A stretch of 64,000 nucleotides of DNA from Natranaerobius thermophilus JW/NM-WN-LF (GCF_000020005.1 NC_010718.1:2996001-3060000); one strand, 5' to 3'. Positions 51,278 to 61,484 are shown, counted from the first letter of the stretch. Numbers and translations are program-made. Notes: a model not told the origin generated them from the sequence alone.

Positions 51278-52171
51278 TTAATCAATCAATCGGTTTTCTA
51301 AGACTTGTTCCGAATCAAATCCATCTAGCTGTAGATAATAGCGAGCAACATCAATTAGAGCCTCTACAGGGGTTAGCCCCACTATTTCACAATCAGTGAT
51401 GTATACTCCATATCTAGCAGCTTCGATTTTAATTAATTCTTGCACCCTATAAATAGGGGTTTGATTTACATCAACCAAGTTCATAGTCACCTGAGCAACT
51501 TGCCTATCATCTAAATATATTCCCAGAGCTTTAACATTTTTTAAGCCACCACTTCTTTGGCGAATATTTTTGGCAATTTTCTTTGCTATATCCACATCAG
51601 AAGTGCTTAAATTCACATTATAAGCAACAAGGGGTTTTCTAGCTCCTACTGCAGTAGCTCCAGCAGTTTCGTGCATTTTTGCAGGTCCATAATCTGGTTC
51701 TTCCCCTTCTTCATTTATTCGTTTTTTAACCCCTTCATACTCCCCTTTCCTTACTTTAGCTAAGTTTTTCCTGTCCTTTCTTGTAGCTGATTCTTCATAC
51801 ATAAATACGGGAATATCCAAGTCTTCTCCTAGCCGTTTGGCAATATCCTTGGAAAGTTCTACACATTCTTCCATGGATATATCCTTCACTGGTGTTAATG
51901 GTATTACATCTGTAGCTCCCATTCGAGGGTGTTCACCCTGATGTTTTGTCATATCAATTTCTTCATGGGCAGTTTTTGCCGAAGCTATCACAGCTTCTAC
52001 AAGAGGTTCTGGTTCTCCAACTACAGTTATAACAGTTCGGTTATGATCTTCATCGGGCGCTGTGTCTAAAAGTTTGATACCTTCCTTGTCTTTAAAATGT
52101 GACTCAATTTTTTCGATTATTGCCTTGTCTCTCCCCTCACTGTAATTAGGTACACATTCAATTAAAGCCAT
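51278..52171 (-). CDS. ftcD: glutamate formiminotransferase
   Basis: Transfers the formimino group of formiminoglutamate to tetrahydrofolate, releasing glutamate. A 297-aa protein with the formiminotransferase N- and C-subdomains: the family opening ALIECVPNYSEGRD, HNRTVITVVGEPE, HPRMGATDVIPLTP and GLKNVKALGIYLDDR. It lacks the cyclodeaminase domain of the animal enzyme; no cyclodeaminase is in this window. This shows the pathway routes one-carbon units to folate rather than to formamide. Third gene of the operon. Confidence 0.94.
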   Translation of the reverse strand: MALIECVPNYSEGRDKAIIEKIESHFKDKEGIKLLDTAPDEDHNRTVITVVGEPEPLVEAVIASAKTAHEEIDMTKHQGEHPRMGATDVIPLTPVKDISMEECVELSKDIAKRLGEDLDIPVFMYEESATRKDRKNLAKVRKGEYEGVKKRINEEGEEPDYGPAKMHETAGATAVGARKPLVAYNVNLSTSDVDIAKKIAKNIRQRSGGLKNVKALGIYLDDRQVAQVTMNLVDVNQTPIYRVQELIKIEAARYGVYITDCEIVGLTPVEALIDVARYYLQLDGFDSEQVLENRLID

Positions 52172-52299
52172 ATTTCATCCCTCCTATTATTAGTAAATTA
52201 CCAATAACCAATAAACAATGGAATCACTATGAGCCAAATACTTGAGTTTGTAAAACCACCTCCTATATTTATGAGTTAATTTTTTATTAATAAAACTAG

Positions 52300-53949
52300 T
52301 TAGCTCCACATGGGTATATTAACTCCCTGCTCACTGGCAGTTTTTTTAGCTAGTTCATAACCGGCATCTACATGCCTAATAATACCTGTTCCAGGATCTG
52401 AAGTTAAAACTCGTTCAAGTCGTTCTTCGGCGTCCTTACTGCCATCTGCCATGACTACAATTCCAGCGTGAAGGGAATAACCTATTCCCACACCTCCGCC
52501 ATGATGTACCGATACCCAGTGAGCCCCAGCAGCCGTATTAATTAAAGCATTCAAAATAGGCCAATCAGCAATGGCATCACTGCCATCTTTCATGCCTTCA
52601 GTTTCTCTATTTGGTGAAGCTACTGAACCACAATCTAAGTGGTCTCGGCCAATAACAATTGGTGCTTTAATTTCACCTTTAGCTACTAGATCATTGATCA
52701 ACTTCCCAAATCGAGCTCTCTCACCGTAACCTAACCAACAAATTCTGGAGGGAAGTCCCTGAAAGCTCACTTGTTCACCAGCCATTTTAATCCAGCGACA
52801 TAAATGTTCATTGTCTGAAAACTCTTCTAATATTAATCGATCTGTACGATATATATCTTCCGGATCCCCTGATAGAGCTACCCAGCGGAAGGGCCCTTTG
52901 CCTTCACAAAATTGCGGACGTATATAAGCCGGAACAAAACCGGGAAAATCAAAAGCTTTAGTAATACCTTCAATGTAAGCTTGCTGTCGGATATTGTTCC
53001 CATAGTCAAAAACTATAGCTCCTTGTTTTTGAAATTCAAGCATGGCTTCCACATGTTTCGCTATACTTGATTTTGAAAGCTTCATGTATTTTTCTGGATC
53101 TTGATGTCTGAGCTCTAAAGCATAAGGAAAGTCTAAATCTGCTGGTACATACCCATTTAGGATGTCGTGAGCCGATGTTTGGTCAGTTACCATATCCGGA
53201 ATTCTACCCCTTTTAACTAATTCCGGATAAATAGAAGCTGCGTTCCCTAAAAGCCCAATAGAAAGGGGTTTTTTCTCGGAGACGGCTTCATCCACTAACT
53301 CTAACGCTTCGTCCAAATTTTCTGCCATTTTATCTAAATATTGATAATCAATTCTTCTTTCTATACGTTCCCTGTCAACTTCTACGCATAATACCACACC
53401 ATTATTCATGGTCACAGCTAAAGGTTGGGCACCCCCCATTCCTCCAAGGCCAGCAGTTAGTACAAACTTTCCGGACAAATCTCCATTGTAATGTTTATCA
53501 GCAGCCGCTCCAAATGTTTCATAGGTACCCTGTAATATTCCCTGGGTGCCAATATAAATCCAACTACCCGCAGTCATTTGTCCATACATGGTCAAACCCT
53601 GTTTCTCTAGTTCCCTGAATTGATCCCAATCTGCCCAGGATGGAACCAACAGTGAATTTGCAATTAGCACCCGAGGTGCTTGAGAATGGGTTTTAAATAC
53701 TCCCACAGGTTTTCCCGATTGTACTAGTAGAGTTTCATCATCCTCAAGTTCTTGTAAACTTTTTACAATGGCATCAAAGGCTTCCCAGTTTCTTGCTGCC
53801 TTGCCACTACCACCATAAACAATAAGTTCTTCAGGCTTTTCAGCAACTTCTGGGTCAAGGTTGTTCATTAACATTCTCATAGGCCCTTCCTGCTGCCAAC
53901 CTTTACAATGCAAATCAGTTCCTCTGGGTGCTCTAACCTTCCTTGACAT
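52300..53949 (-). CDS. hutU: urocanate hydratase
   Basis: Hydrates urocanate to imidazolonepropionate using bound NAD+. About 549 aa. It begins [16 protein letters not shown], has the NAD motif [16 protein letters not shown], the [17 protein letters not shown] stretch and the active-site [17 protein letters not shown]. The ATG at 53949 behind AAAGGAGTGG was chosen; the frame opening at 53976 would include the ribosome site. Second gene of the operon, after a partial terminator. Confidence 0.95.
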   Translation of the reverse strand: MSRKVRAPRGTDLHCKGWQQEGPMRMLMNNLDPEVAEKPEELIVYGGSGKAARNWEAFDAIVKSLQELEDDETLLVQSGKPVGVFKTHSQAPRVLIANSLLVPSWADWDQFRELEKQGLTMYGQMTAGSWIYIGTQGILQGTYETFGAAADKHYNGDLSGKFVLTAGLGGMGGAQPLAVTMNNGVVLCVEVDRERIERRIDYQYLDKMAENLDEALELVDEAVSEKKPLSIGLLGNAASIYPELVKRGRIPDMVTDQTSAHDILNGYVPADLDFPYALELRHQDPEKYMKLSKSSIAKHVEAMLEFQKQGAIVFDYGNNIRQQAYIEGITKAFDFPGFVPAYIRPQFCEGKGPFRWVALSGDPEDIYRTDRLILEEFSDNEHLCRWIKMAGEQVSFQGLPSRICWLGYGERARFGKLINDLVAKGEIKAPIVIGRDHLDCGSVASPNRETEGMKDGSDAIADWPILNALINTAAGAHWVSVHHGGGVGIGYSLHAGIVVMADGSKDAEERLERVLTSDPGTGIIRHVDAGYELAKKTASEQGVNIPMWS

Positions 53950-54024
53950 AATCGCCACTCCTTTCTCAAGCATCATAATTTACTTTAATTTTAAACTATT
54001 TTAAGATTTCTGAAATTTTATAGT

Positions 54025-54077
54025 AAATTCGGCCTTTACAATAGTAAAACATCTCTTTGTAACATAAGGCCGAATTT
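54025..54077. terminator. hairpin between hutH and hutU
   Basis: AAATTCGGCCTT (54025-54036) pairs with AAGGCCGAATTT (54066-54077), plus TTACAA/TTGTAA inside. T residues are stronger on the plus-strand side. On the minus strand it would be leaky and could lower expression of hutU-ftcD-hutI. Confidence 0.6.
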
Positions 54078-54121
54078 TTATTAACATGGTGATAAAACTT
54101 TCTAATCTATCAGTATGATTG

Positions 54122-55645
54122 CTACTTCAGTTCTCCTATGGTTTTCTCTAGTTCCGAAACTAGGCGACCTTCAACAATCAGCTGTTCAACAGTTTCTATA
54201 TCCGAAGCTAATTCTCTATCCTCGGCTAAGTGGGGGACTTGTTCTCTTACCAGTTCATAAGCCTTTCTTGTACCACTTCCACTTTGACGTGGCTGCCTAT
54301 AATCCAATGCTTGAGAGGCACACAACAGCTCAATAGCCAATACTTTTTCAGTGTTCTCCAGTATGGATAATGCTTTTCGGGCTCCAATTGTACCCATGCT
54401 AACATGGTCTTCTTGATTAGCCGAACTCGGTATTGAGTCTACACTAGCTGGATGAGCTAGACTTTTATTCTCACTTACCAAAGATGCAGCAGTGTACTGG
54501 GCAATCATAAATCCAGAACTGACACCACCATCTTTAATTAAAAAAGGAGGCAATCCAAAATTTAAATTAGGATTTACCAGTCTTTCTATCCTCCGTTCGG
54601 CGACATTGGCCAACTCGGCTATAGCCATACTCATATAATCCATAGGTAGAGCTAAAGGTTGCCCGTGAAAGTTTCCGCCGGATATGACCTCATTTTCTTG
54701 AGGGAAAATCAATGGGTTGTCGGTAGTTGAATTAATTTCCCTATTAAGAATTCCCCCTATATGCTCATGGGCATCCTTAGAAGCACCATGGATTTGAGGA
54801 ATACATCGCAGTGTATAAGCATCCTGTACTCGCTTGTGTTCCCTATTTTCTATGATTTCACTGTCCTGTAGCAGTCGGCGGATATTTTCAGCTGTTTTGC
54901 CATGCCCCGGATGAGGTCGCAGACGAAAAATCTTGTCTTGAAATGCATCCAAGATTCCTTCCAAAGAATCAATGGTCATAGCTGCACATATATCGGCAGT
55001 CTTTAAAAGGTTTTTCATTCTTAACCATGTTAAAGTGCCCACTGAAACGATGGCCTGGGTGCCATTTATTAAGGCCAAGCCCTCTTTTGCTCCTAGTTTG
55101 ACGGGAGATAAACCAGCCTCCGATAATGCTTTGTCACCTGCCATTCTATCGCCATGATAATATGCTTCTCCCTTTCCAATCATCACTAAAACCATGTGAG
55201 CTAAAGGCGCTAGATCACCACTAGCTCCCAAAGACCCTTTAGAAGGGATAATAGGGTGTACTCCTTTATTTAACATATCTATCAATAATTGCACCGTCTC
55301 TAAACGTATTCCAGAATGACCCTTGGCCAGGCTATTAGCTCTAAAAAGCATCATTCCCCGTACCACTTGCTCGGAAAAAGGTTCACCAACTCCAGCTGAA
55401 TGACTTAAAATCAAGTTTTCCTGAAGCTGTTGTAAATTTTCACTAGAGATGAAAGTGTCACTAAATTTACCAAAACCTGTTGTAACTCCATATACTATTG
55501 ATTCTTTTTCAGTTAAATCATCAATGAGTCGCCTGCTGGCAATTATGTTTTCCTTAGCTTGCGTGGACAGTTCTACTTGTTCTCCGTGATTGATAACTTT
55601 TTCAATCTCTTTAAATTTTAGATTTTCACCAGTCAGGTGTATCAA
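54122..55645 (-). CDS. hutH: histidine ammonia-lyase
   Basis: Removes ammonia from histidine to give urocanate. 507 aa. The MIO cofactor triad is Ala141-Ser142-Gly143 in GSLGASGDLAPLAHM. Other marks are VYGVTTGFGKFSDT, RANSLAKGHSGIR, GTQAIVSVGTL and NFHGQPLALPMDYM. First gene of the operon and cytosolic. Transcribed away from an HTH/TPR regulator. Normal length. Confidence 0.96.
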   Translation of the reverse strand: MIHLTGENLKFKEIEKVINHGEQVELSTQAKENIIASRRLIDDLTEKESIVYGVTTGFGKFSDTFISSENLQQLQENLILSHSAGVGEPFSEQVVRGMMLFRANSLAKGHSGIRLETVQLLIDMLNKGVHPIIPSKGSLGASGDLAPLAHMVLVMIGKGEAYYHGDRMAGDKALSEAGLSPVKLGAKEGLALINGTQAIVSVGTLTWLRMKNLLKTADICAAMTIDSLEGILDAFQDKIFRLRPHPGHGKTAENIRRLLQDSEIIENREHKRVQDAYTLRCIPQIHGASKDAHEHIGGILNREINSTTDNPLIFPQENEVISGGNFHGQPLALPMDYMSMAIAELANVAERRIERLVNPNLNFGLPPFLIKDGGVSSGFMIAQYTAASLVSENKSLAHPASVDSIPSSANQEDHVSMGTIGARKALSILENTEKVLAIELLCASQALDYRQPRQSGSGTRKAYELVREQVPHLAEDRELASDIETVEQLIVEGRLVSELEKTIGELK

Positions 55646-55960
55646 AAAGTACCCTCCCTTTTATTAATTATCGTAACTTATCTATAAACTTGCAGTTAGT
55701 TTCCTATAATTTGTTCACCCTTTTTTTAGGGTATTGTGAATTTCGATATTATTTTTCCATTTCCCTTCAAAATTTATAAAAAAATGTTATAATAAAAGAT
55801 TATGCATTGTGTTAATCAATTAATATATTAACGGCTTAAAAAACTTAGTGTATTAAATTATCAAAATTTCTAAAAGGATTTTTATTGTTAATAAAGAATT
55901 GTATACGAAAGGATTCTTATAAATTAAAACTATATTAGGTAAAAAGGATGGTGGTATCGA
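55646..55960. promoter_or_regulatory. divergent control region between hutH and the HTH/TPR gene
   Basis: A 315-bp AT-rich gap. It holds an imperfect dyad, TTCACCC...AGGGT...GTGAA (55714-55740), and short A/T runs. No sigma-54 signature or riboswitch is apparent. It presumably contains both promoters and the operator of the histidine operon. Confidence 0.4.
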
Positions 55961-57205
55961 GTGAATTTTCAAACTTCCTCCCCTGGGAAAATGTTAAAAA
56001 CAATTAGAAAAAATTGCGGGCTTAGACAGGAAGAAATCACTGGAGACTACATTACGAGAAATTTGATCAGTTTAATAGAAAATAATAGAACTCCGCTTAA
56101 TAGTGATGTAGCTTCTCTAGTTGCTGAAAATATTAATAAAAGCTTAAATTATTCACTTATCCACTGGGTTGATACTGAAGATTTTTACAGGCCCGAGAGA
56201 TATAAAGTAAAGGAAGAAGTGAAGGATTTTATTAACAGAAAAGAACAGGAGTTGCTTGAGGGAAATTTAACACTTGATGAGCAAGAATTAAAATCAGTGG
56301 AAAATACTTTGCGAAAATATCGCTTAACAGATAAAAAAGCAGTACTTTACGAGCTGCTATCCGATTTCTACAATTCCTCTAAACAATTAAATAATGAGTA
56401 TATGTATTTGATCAGGTCCAAAGAAAATTATAGTTTTTATCCCCATCACAAAGATAAATTGTTTGCAATCAAACAGCGAATTATTGATAATCTTATTAAT
56501 AGAGATATAGAGGATAGTGCTTTAAAATTAATCGAAATTATGTACGATACATTTGAATCCATCAACGGTTTGAATCAAAGGGAAAGAAATCTCTTGCAAT
56601 ATAAAAAAGCCTGGGCTTTATACCATCAGGCCGATTATTCGTCAAGTATTGCACTTATAAATTCAATACTATGTAATGATAGCTGTACAGCTGATGATAA
56701 TGAGCTCAAGGCTAATATTGAGAATGATTTTATTACGACAGATTGCTTGCTGCTATTGGCAAAATGTTATAGCGCAACAGATGCTTTAAAAAAAGCAAAA
56801 AATATCTATTATGAGCTTTGGGAAAAACTTAGCATAGAAAACAACACTAATAAAATGCTTGACATAATTATAAACTTAATCAATATCGAAGTCCGATGTA
56901 ATAACAAAACCAATCTTTTCAAATTACTCAATTACAGCGTAACAAATGAGTCTATTCTTAAAAAACAAGCCCAGACCAAGACATTATTTAAATATTATCT
57001 AGAATTGTCCCAGGGGTGGGAAAGCATAGAAGACTTAGATCAGGCTAAAGATTATTATTTAGCAGCTATTCAAGTTGCTATCTCAAACAATGACCAGGAA
57101 GAGCTATTAGAGGTATCCAAAAAAATCTTCAATTTTTGTGAGAAAAGAAACCAGAACTACTTCCTTGCAAAAATATCACCACATTTACAAGAATGGATAA
57201 GTTAA
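55961..57205 (+). CDS. XRE-type HTH / TPR transcriptional regulator
   Basis: A 414-aa protein. An N-terminal helix-turn-helix of the XRE kind (residues 8-55, with LRQEEITGDYITRNLISLIENNRTPL) is followed by a long all-helical region with TPR-like repeats (about 130-410). This resembles the layout of RRNPP-type peptide-responsive regulators, though no cognate peptide gene is seen. It starts with GTG at 55961. It is divergent from hutH and its end overlaps that of the S41 protease gene by a few bases, with no terminator between. It may control hut genes. Confidence 0.72.
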   Translation: MNFQTSSPGKMLKTIRKNCGLRQEEITGDYITRNLISLIENNRTPLNSDVASLVAENINKSLNYSLIHWVDTEDFYRPERYKVKEEVKDFINRKEQELLEGNLTLDEQELKSVENTLRKYRLTDKKAVLYELLSDFYNSSKQLNNEYMYLIRSKENYSFYPHHKDKLFAIKQRIIDNLINRDIEDSALKLIEIMYDTFESINGLNQRERNLLQYKKAWALYHQADYSSSIALINSILCNDSCTADDNELKANIENDFITTDCLLLLAKCYSATDALKKAKNIYYELWEKLSIENNTNKMLDIIINLINIEVRCNNKTNLFKLLNYSVTNESILKKQAQTKTLFKYYLELSQGWESIEDLDQAKDYYLAAIQVAISNNDQEELLEVSKKIFNFCEKRNQNYFLAKISPHLQEWIS

Positions 57206-58146
57206 TTATCTGACAATACATCTTTAATCAAAGATCTCTTAGTCGTCTTCAAAATTTCAGTCTTAATGGCAATATCCGTTAAATCAAAATGCGGTTCAAT
57301 CCCCTTGCCTTCAATTGTTTTTCCATCTAATGTTTTCACTTCATATATTGTTGTTAACAACCCTCCCCCTTCTGATAGGGGGAATAAATTTTGCACAGTA
57401 CCTTTGCCAAAAGTTTTCTCCCCGATAACTAAACCTCTATTCTGATTTTTAATAGCATAAGCAAACATTTCAGCTGCACTAGCCGACCTTCGATCAACTA
57501 AAAAAACTGCTGGTTTTTCTAGCTGAGGTTCAGTTGCTTTAGATCCGCAAATAATTTGTTCCCTATAATTTTCTGCCACCACGATATCTTGTTCACCAAC
57601 AAAATGACCTAAAATTTTACCTGCATCTTCAACTGTTCCTCCAGGATTACCACGCAGGTTTACTACCCAACCCTGTATATCCTCTTCTAAAAGTTCTATA
57701 ATTACTTGTTTGAAATCTTCACTAGAGTTTTCGCTAAATTCTTTAATCTGAATATAACCTAAAGAGTCTGCAATAACCTTACCATTTACAGGGTCGCCAG
57801 AGTATTCGGCAAATTCTTCTTTTTCTTTTTCAGACAAGTACATGGTATAAGGGTCATCTAATATTTCAAAAAGCTCTTCTAAACTTTCTGCATCTTGAAT
57901 ATCATGGGGAGGTTCCTCCACATAATAAGTCTCTAAAATTTCAACGGCTTCTTCAACCAGTTTTTCGCGCAACTCCTCCTCTTTTGTTAAGTCGGGAATA
58001 AGAGGGTTAGCGTCAATATTTTCTTCTAATTTTTCAGGGCCAGGGCTAGCACTATACGCCTCTGGAATAAAAATCATTAAAGCGATAAGCACTGCAAAAA
58101 TAAACAAAGAGTAGTTTAAAAAAGTTTTTTTATTAAAACCAGCCAA
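57202..58146 (-). CDS. PDZ-less S41 family protease, exported
   Basis: A 314-aa secreted or membrane-tethered serine protease. Residues 1-32 are a signal peptide or anchor. The catalytic residues align with C-terminal processing proteases: Ser223, Lys248 and Gln252, with the expected spacing of 25 and 4. The DDPYTMYL motif (97-104) is followed almost at once by the core strand LGYIQIKEF (129-137); the PDZ domain that normally sits between them is missing. Substrate selection must differ from CtpA. Upstream gene is the PHP protein, 49 bp away. Confidence 0.85.
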   Translation of the reverse strand: MAGFNKKTFLNYSLFIFAVLIALMIFIPEAYSASPGPEKLEENIDANPLIPDLTKEEELREKLVEEAVEILETYYVEEPPHDIQDAESLEELFEILDDPYTMYLSEKEKEEFAEYSGDPVNGKVIADSLGYIQIKEFSENSSEDFKQVIIELLEEDIQGWVVNLRGNPGGTVEDAGKILGHFVGEQDIVVAENYREQIICGSKATEPQLEKPAVFLVDRRSASAAEMFAYAIKNQNRGLVIGEKTFGKGTVQNLFPLSEGGGLLTTIYEVKTLDGKTIEGKGIEPHFDLTDIAIKTEILKTTKRSLIKDVLSDN

Positions 58147-58195
58147 ATCAATTCCTCCTTAAAAACAAGCTCAATAGATAACTATTAGTCTTAAT

Positions 58196-59254
58196 TTATT
58201 GACCCCACATATAAAAAGGATTTAAGATAATCCAATTCTCATCTCGAGGATGTGAGATCACCAGATGATATGTACCTTGCTTAAACCGAATTTTTTCCCT
58301 AAAAGGGAAAGGATACTCCGATATCAAATGTCCGTCCCGATACATGTGTAATTTCAGTTTAGTCTTAGAAGGTACAAACTCTTTAAATTGACACACCAAA
58401 GTGTATGTTCCTGAATTTAATTTACTTCCAGGGAAAAACCTGTGGTTATCTGAAGATTTTAAGTAAGCTACCAATCCATCTCCTGAATCTTTCCTATCAT
58501 GACATATATATAAATTTCCTCGGGATAGAGCGTTTAGTACTTGTTGTTTTGCAGTCACATATTCTTCGGATAAAGGTTCTTCAAGGTAAATATAATTATT
58601 ACTACATCTAAATAGATAGTCATAGCTTAAGACTGTAATTGAAAAATAAAATTTGGAAAGTATTGGTGCATGGGCATCAGATCCTACAATACCAACAATT
58701 CTTCGCTCTTTAGTCAGTTCCATCCATTTTTCAAAGGCTTCTTTATTGGGAAATTTAAAGTAAGCTTGATCATTTATAAAGTTTGCATATAAGCCTTGTA
58801 ATTTGGAATCAATTCCATCACGCCATTGACTGGAATAGTTGATTATTTCCATCCCGGTGAATCCTTGGGCATCCCAGTCTGTCCAAGGATATGTTCTGTT
58901 ATTGCGGACTAATGGAGAACCTTTTTCGTAAGGATGGGCTATAAAACCTATCCCACCTTGCCGATTAACTTCATCAATAACTTCCTGGGGATTATCTTCG
59001 TTTCTAGGGATTTCCTCGTCTATTCCGATAGCAAGATAATGGTTTTTTTCCAGGTTGATTTCAGAACCAATAATAACAAGTACATCATGATAATAACCTT
59101 CTAATCTGCGCTGTTTACCTAATAAATGTCTATGATCATTAATAATAATAAAATCCAAATTTCTTTTTTTTGCTTTCTCTGCTATTTCTTCAATTGTAGA
59201 GGTACCATCAGAGTATTTAGTGTGAATGTGAATATTGCCTTTATAGACATACAT
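58196..59254 (-). CDS. PHP-domain metallohydrolase
   Basis: A 352-aa soluble protein. The PHP N-terminal metal motif HIHTKYSDGTSTIEE (9-23) is followed by FIIINDHRH, the GFIAHPYEKG His and GIVGSDAHAP. A C-terminal beta-rich domain (about 265-352) resembles the immunoglobulin-like tail of CehA/McbA-type members. These are divalent-metal phosphoesterases or hydrolases with varied substrates. The specific reaction is unknown. Same direction as the S41 gene. Confidence 0.8.
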   Translation of the reverse strand: MYVYKGNIHIHTKYSDGTSTIEEIAEKAKKRNLDFIIINDHRHLLGKQRRLEGYYHDVLVIIGSEINLEKNHYLAIGIDEEIPRNEDNPQEVIDEVNRQGGIGFIAHPYEKGSPLVRNNRTYPWTDWDAQGFTGMEIINYSSQWRDGIDSKLQGLYANFINDQAYFKFPNKEAFEKWMELTKERRIVGIVGSDAHAPILSKFYFSITVLSYDYLFRCSNNYIYLEEPLSEEYVTAKQQVLNALSRGNLYICHDRKDSGDGLVAYLKSSDNHRFFPGSKLNSGTYTLVCQFKEFVPSKTKLKLHMYRDGHLISEYPFPFREKIRFKQGTYHLVISHPRDENWIILNPFYMWGQ

Positions 59255-59374
59255 CCTGTGTCACCGCCAAACCGTAAAAACTTTTTCTACTCATTATAAC
59301 AAAAATTTCCTCGGTTTTCATGGCTAATTTTGTTGAAGTCTACATCTTGTTTAAAGTGTGACCCATAATCTTGA

Positions 59375-60211
59375 TTAATGACGCATTATGATTGCACCAC
59401 TGCTTATTATTAATATCCCTCCAATTAGAGACAGATAGGTTAATTCTTCTCCAAAAATTAACACCCCTAAAAAAGAAGCCACAACAGGATCAAAGTAAGT
59501 TAAAGTAATTCCATATGAAGCTTTTACTACCTGCATGCCCGAGTAATAAAGAATATATGGCAAAACAGTATGAATAACACCTATAATTGCCGCTATAAAA
59601 ATTTGCCCATGGTGGAAATTAGCTTGAAAATTCACCAAGGGCAACATTATCAAGATGGCCACAACCATTTTATAATAAACTACTATAGGCGCCGGTAATT
59701 GCACTAGCTTTACTAAGATCACCACTAGACTAGCACTTATAGCAGCACACAAACCTAAGGCGATCCCTGCCAAGTCTTGAGTTGATATACTGACTACAGA
59801 AGGGGTTAAAATTAAGGCTAAACCTACCAGAGAAATGACTATGGCCAGGATATTTCTGAACTCCGGAGTTTCTCGAAAGAAAAAAGGGGCTAAAAATGCT
59901 ACAATTACTGGTTTAGTGTAATAAGCAAATAGAGAATTACTTAAAGTGGTTAGATAGATAGAAGATAAAAATAAAATTGCATTCAAAGCATATAAAATTC
60001 CTGTTAAAAAGATAACCATGTATGCCTTAAATTTATTTGTGATCAAAAGATCTTCCCTGGGCAAAATCGACAATAAAAATAAACAGGCAAATAATGTCTT
60101 ATAGAAAGCCAGGTCAGTAGCTGGCATTGCACTCCATCTGGCAAAAATACCCACAGTTCCCCAAATACAAGCTGAAATAAGAATTTTAAAATAACCAGAC
60201 TGGAAAAACAT
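59375..60211 (-). CDS. EamA/DMT family transporter, copy 2
   Basis: An inner-membrane carrier of about 278 aa with ten helices in two EamA halves (ISACIWGTVGIFARWSAMPA; TVLPYILYYSGMQVVKASYGITLTYFDPVVASFLGVLIFGEEL). A likely metabolite exporter of unknown substrate. The ATG at 60211 behind GAGGTGGGG was chosen. It is only distantly similar to the DMT gene at 37403. It lies downstream of the TPP-controlled genes, in the same direction, so read-through is possible. Confidence 0.83.
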   Translation of the reverse strand: MFFQSGYFKILISACIWGTVGIFARWSAMPATDLAFYKTLFACLFLLSILPREDLLITNKFKAYMVIFLTGILYALNAILFLSSIYLTTLSNSLFAYYTKPVIVAFLAPFFFRETPEFRNILAIVISLVGLALILTPSVVSISTQDLAGIALGLCAAISASLVVILVKLVQLPAPIVVYYKMVVAILIMLPLVNFQANFHHGQIFIAAIIGVIHTVLPYILYYSGMQVVKASYGITLTYFDPVVASFLGVLIFGEELTYLSLIGGILIISSGAIIMRH

Positions 60212-60323
60212 CGACCCCACCTCAATATTATTGGATGCCTGAAATGAGGCCGTTATTCCTTAAAGATTAAAATCAGAAAAATTGATTTGTCAGGGTAGAC
60301 CACCCCACTAAGTGATAAATTAT

Positions 60324-60500
60324 TCAAAAACCCAAAACTCCCTCTAAAATATTTGACCCGCCTAAAGCTGCAAGTAAAGCAATTAACCAGCCAGGGAATC
60401 CAAATAGTACAGGTACAACTATCAGACCTATACCAATGACAATTCTGATTATACGATCGTAAAAACCTACATTTTTTTGGATATACATTGAATCAATCAA
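60324..60500 (-). CDS. DUF2892 family membrane protein
   Basis: A 58-aa protein with the DUF2892 (YgaP-like membrane domain) pattern: an N-terminal QKNVGFYDRIIRIVIGIGL, then a second hydrophobic segment ending in GGSNILEGVLGF. Predicted as two helices. The TTG at 60500 follows TAGGAGAG; an ATG four codons later is an alternative start. It sits between the HAD gene and the DMT gene. The family's role is unclear; some members are linked to sulfur handling. Confidence 0.72.
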   Translation of the reverse strand: MIDSMYIQKNVGFYDRIIRIVIGIGLIVVPVLFGFPGWLIALLAALGGSNILEGVLGF

Positions 60501-60604
60501 GTTTATCTCTCCTAATTAAGGATTATATTGATCTAGTCTGTATTTTTTCAACTTCTCCAAGCTGGTATCCATTCAGTTTTATAGTTTCGTATTTATTCCA
60601 TAGA

Positions 60605-61285
60605 TTATTCCGTTTTAATATCTAGTTTATTTATTACATCCTGAAAACTCTTAATTTTATTAGCTTCAATTCCTTTCGATTTTGCTATTTGATATAGTTT
60701 TTCTTTGGCAAAAACAAGGTCTGCAATTTCTATGGGACATCGGTCTGAATAGCCATCTCCTACATAGATTGTTTTAGGGACAGTTTTAAAATTGCTAATT
60801 AAGCTTCGAATTATTGCAGTTTTGCAGCTACCACACTGATGACAGTTATCATTAGAATATGGTGTTGTCATACTGAAATTTCTATTGTTAACCAATAATT
60901 TATTAGCGTAAAAAGGAATATGTGATAATCCTTCTCTACCTAAAATTTCTTTAATTAATAAATCATAACCATCACTTACAATGTATAGCTGATCACCTTC
61001 TCTATTTATTATGTCAACAAATTTTTTAAAATCAGGGTCAATTTGAATATTACTTATAGCTCTGCTAACATCCTCCCAGGAACAATCAAATAACTTAAAG
61101 GTCTCTCGAGCAACATCTTTTGTCGTAAGCTCACCTTTTTCCCACTGTTGATTAAGCTCTTGCCATCCATTTCGGGCACAAGTTTGAATCATTAAATTAC
61201 AACTGTCTTGAAATGTAACGGTTCCATCAAAATCCGTGACAAACAAGCGCGGCTTCCTTAATCTATTAGTATGTTCATCACTCAC
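60605..61285 (-). CDS. HAD-superfamily phosphatase under TPP riboswitch
   Basis: A 226-aa paralogue of the gene at 132-821. It has DFDGT (18-22), Ser104 in YIVSDGYD, GDGYSDRCP (176-184) and three clustered cysteines (148, 151, 154) where the first copy has two. The TPP riboswitch before it predicts a role in thiamine metabolism, for example dephosphorylation of thiamine monophosphate or of the HMP or thiazole phosphates. Bacteria often lack a dedicated known enzyme for this. That function is inference from regulation. ATG start behind AAGGAGAG. Confidence 0.82.
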   Translation of the reverse strand: MSDEHTNRLRKPRLFVTDFDGTVTFQDSCNLMIQTCARNGWQELNQQWEKGELTTKDVARETFKLFDCSWEDVSRAISNIQIDPDFKKFVDIINREGDQLYIVSDGYDLLIKEILGREGLSHIPFYANKLLVNNRNFSMTTPYSNDNCHQCGSCKTAIIRSLISNFKTVPKTIYVGDGYSDRCPIEIADLVFAKEKLYQIAKSKGIEANKIKSFQDVINKLDIKTE

Positions 61286-61334
61286 TTAATCACTCTCCTT
61301 ATATATTGGGAACCACTATCAACTAACAAAAATT

Positions 61335-61365
61335 AGGACCTTTACCCGATCTAGGGAAAGGTCCT
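61335..61365 (-). terminator. terminator of the TPP riboswitch
   Basis: AGGACCTTT plus CCC (61335-61347) pairs with GGG plus AAAGGTCCT (61354-61365), with one unpaired A. Minus-strand readout ends in AATTTTTGTT. It lies between the aptamer and the HAD gene, as expected for an OFF switch acting on transcription. Confidence 0.88.
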
Positions 61366-61389
61366 ATTAACTAATACATTACAGGATCT

Positions 61390-61484
<95 letters not shown>

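Noticed and set aside
55711-55740. TTCACCC...GTGAA dyad considered as a terminator
   Set aside because: It lies between two divergent starts, so no gene ends there; kept only as a possible operator.
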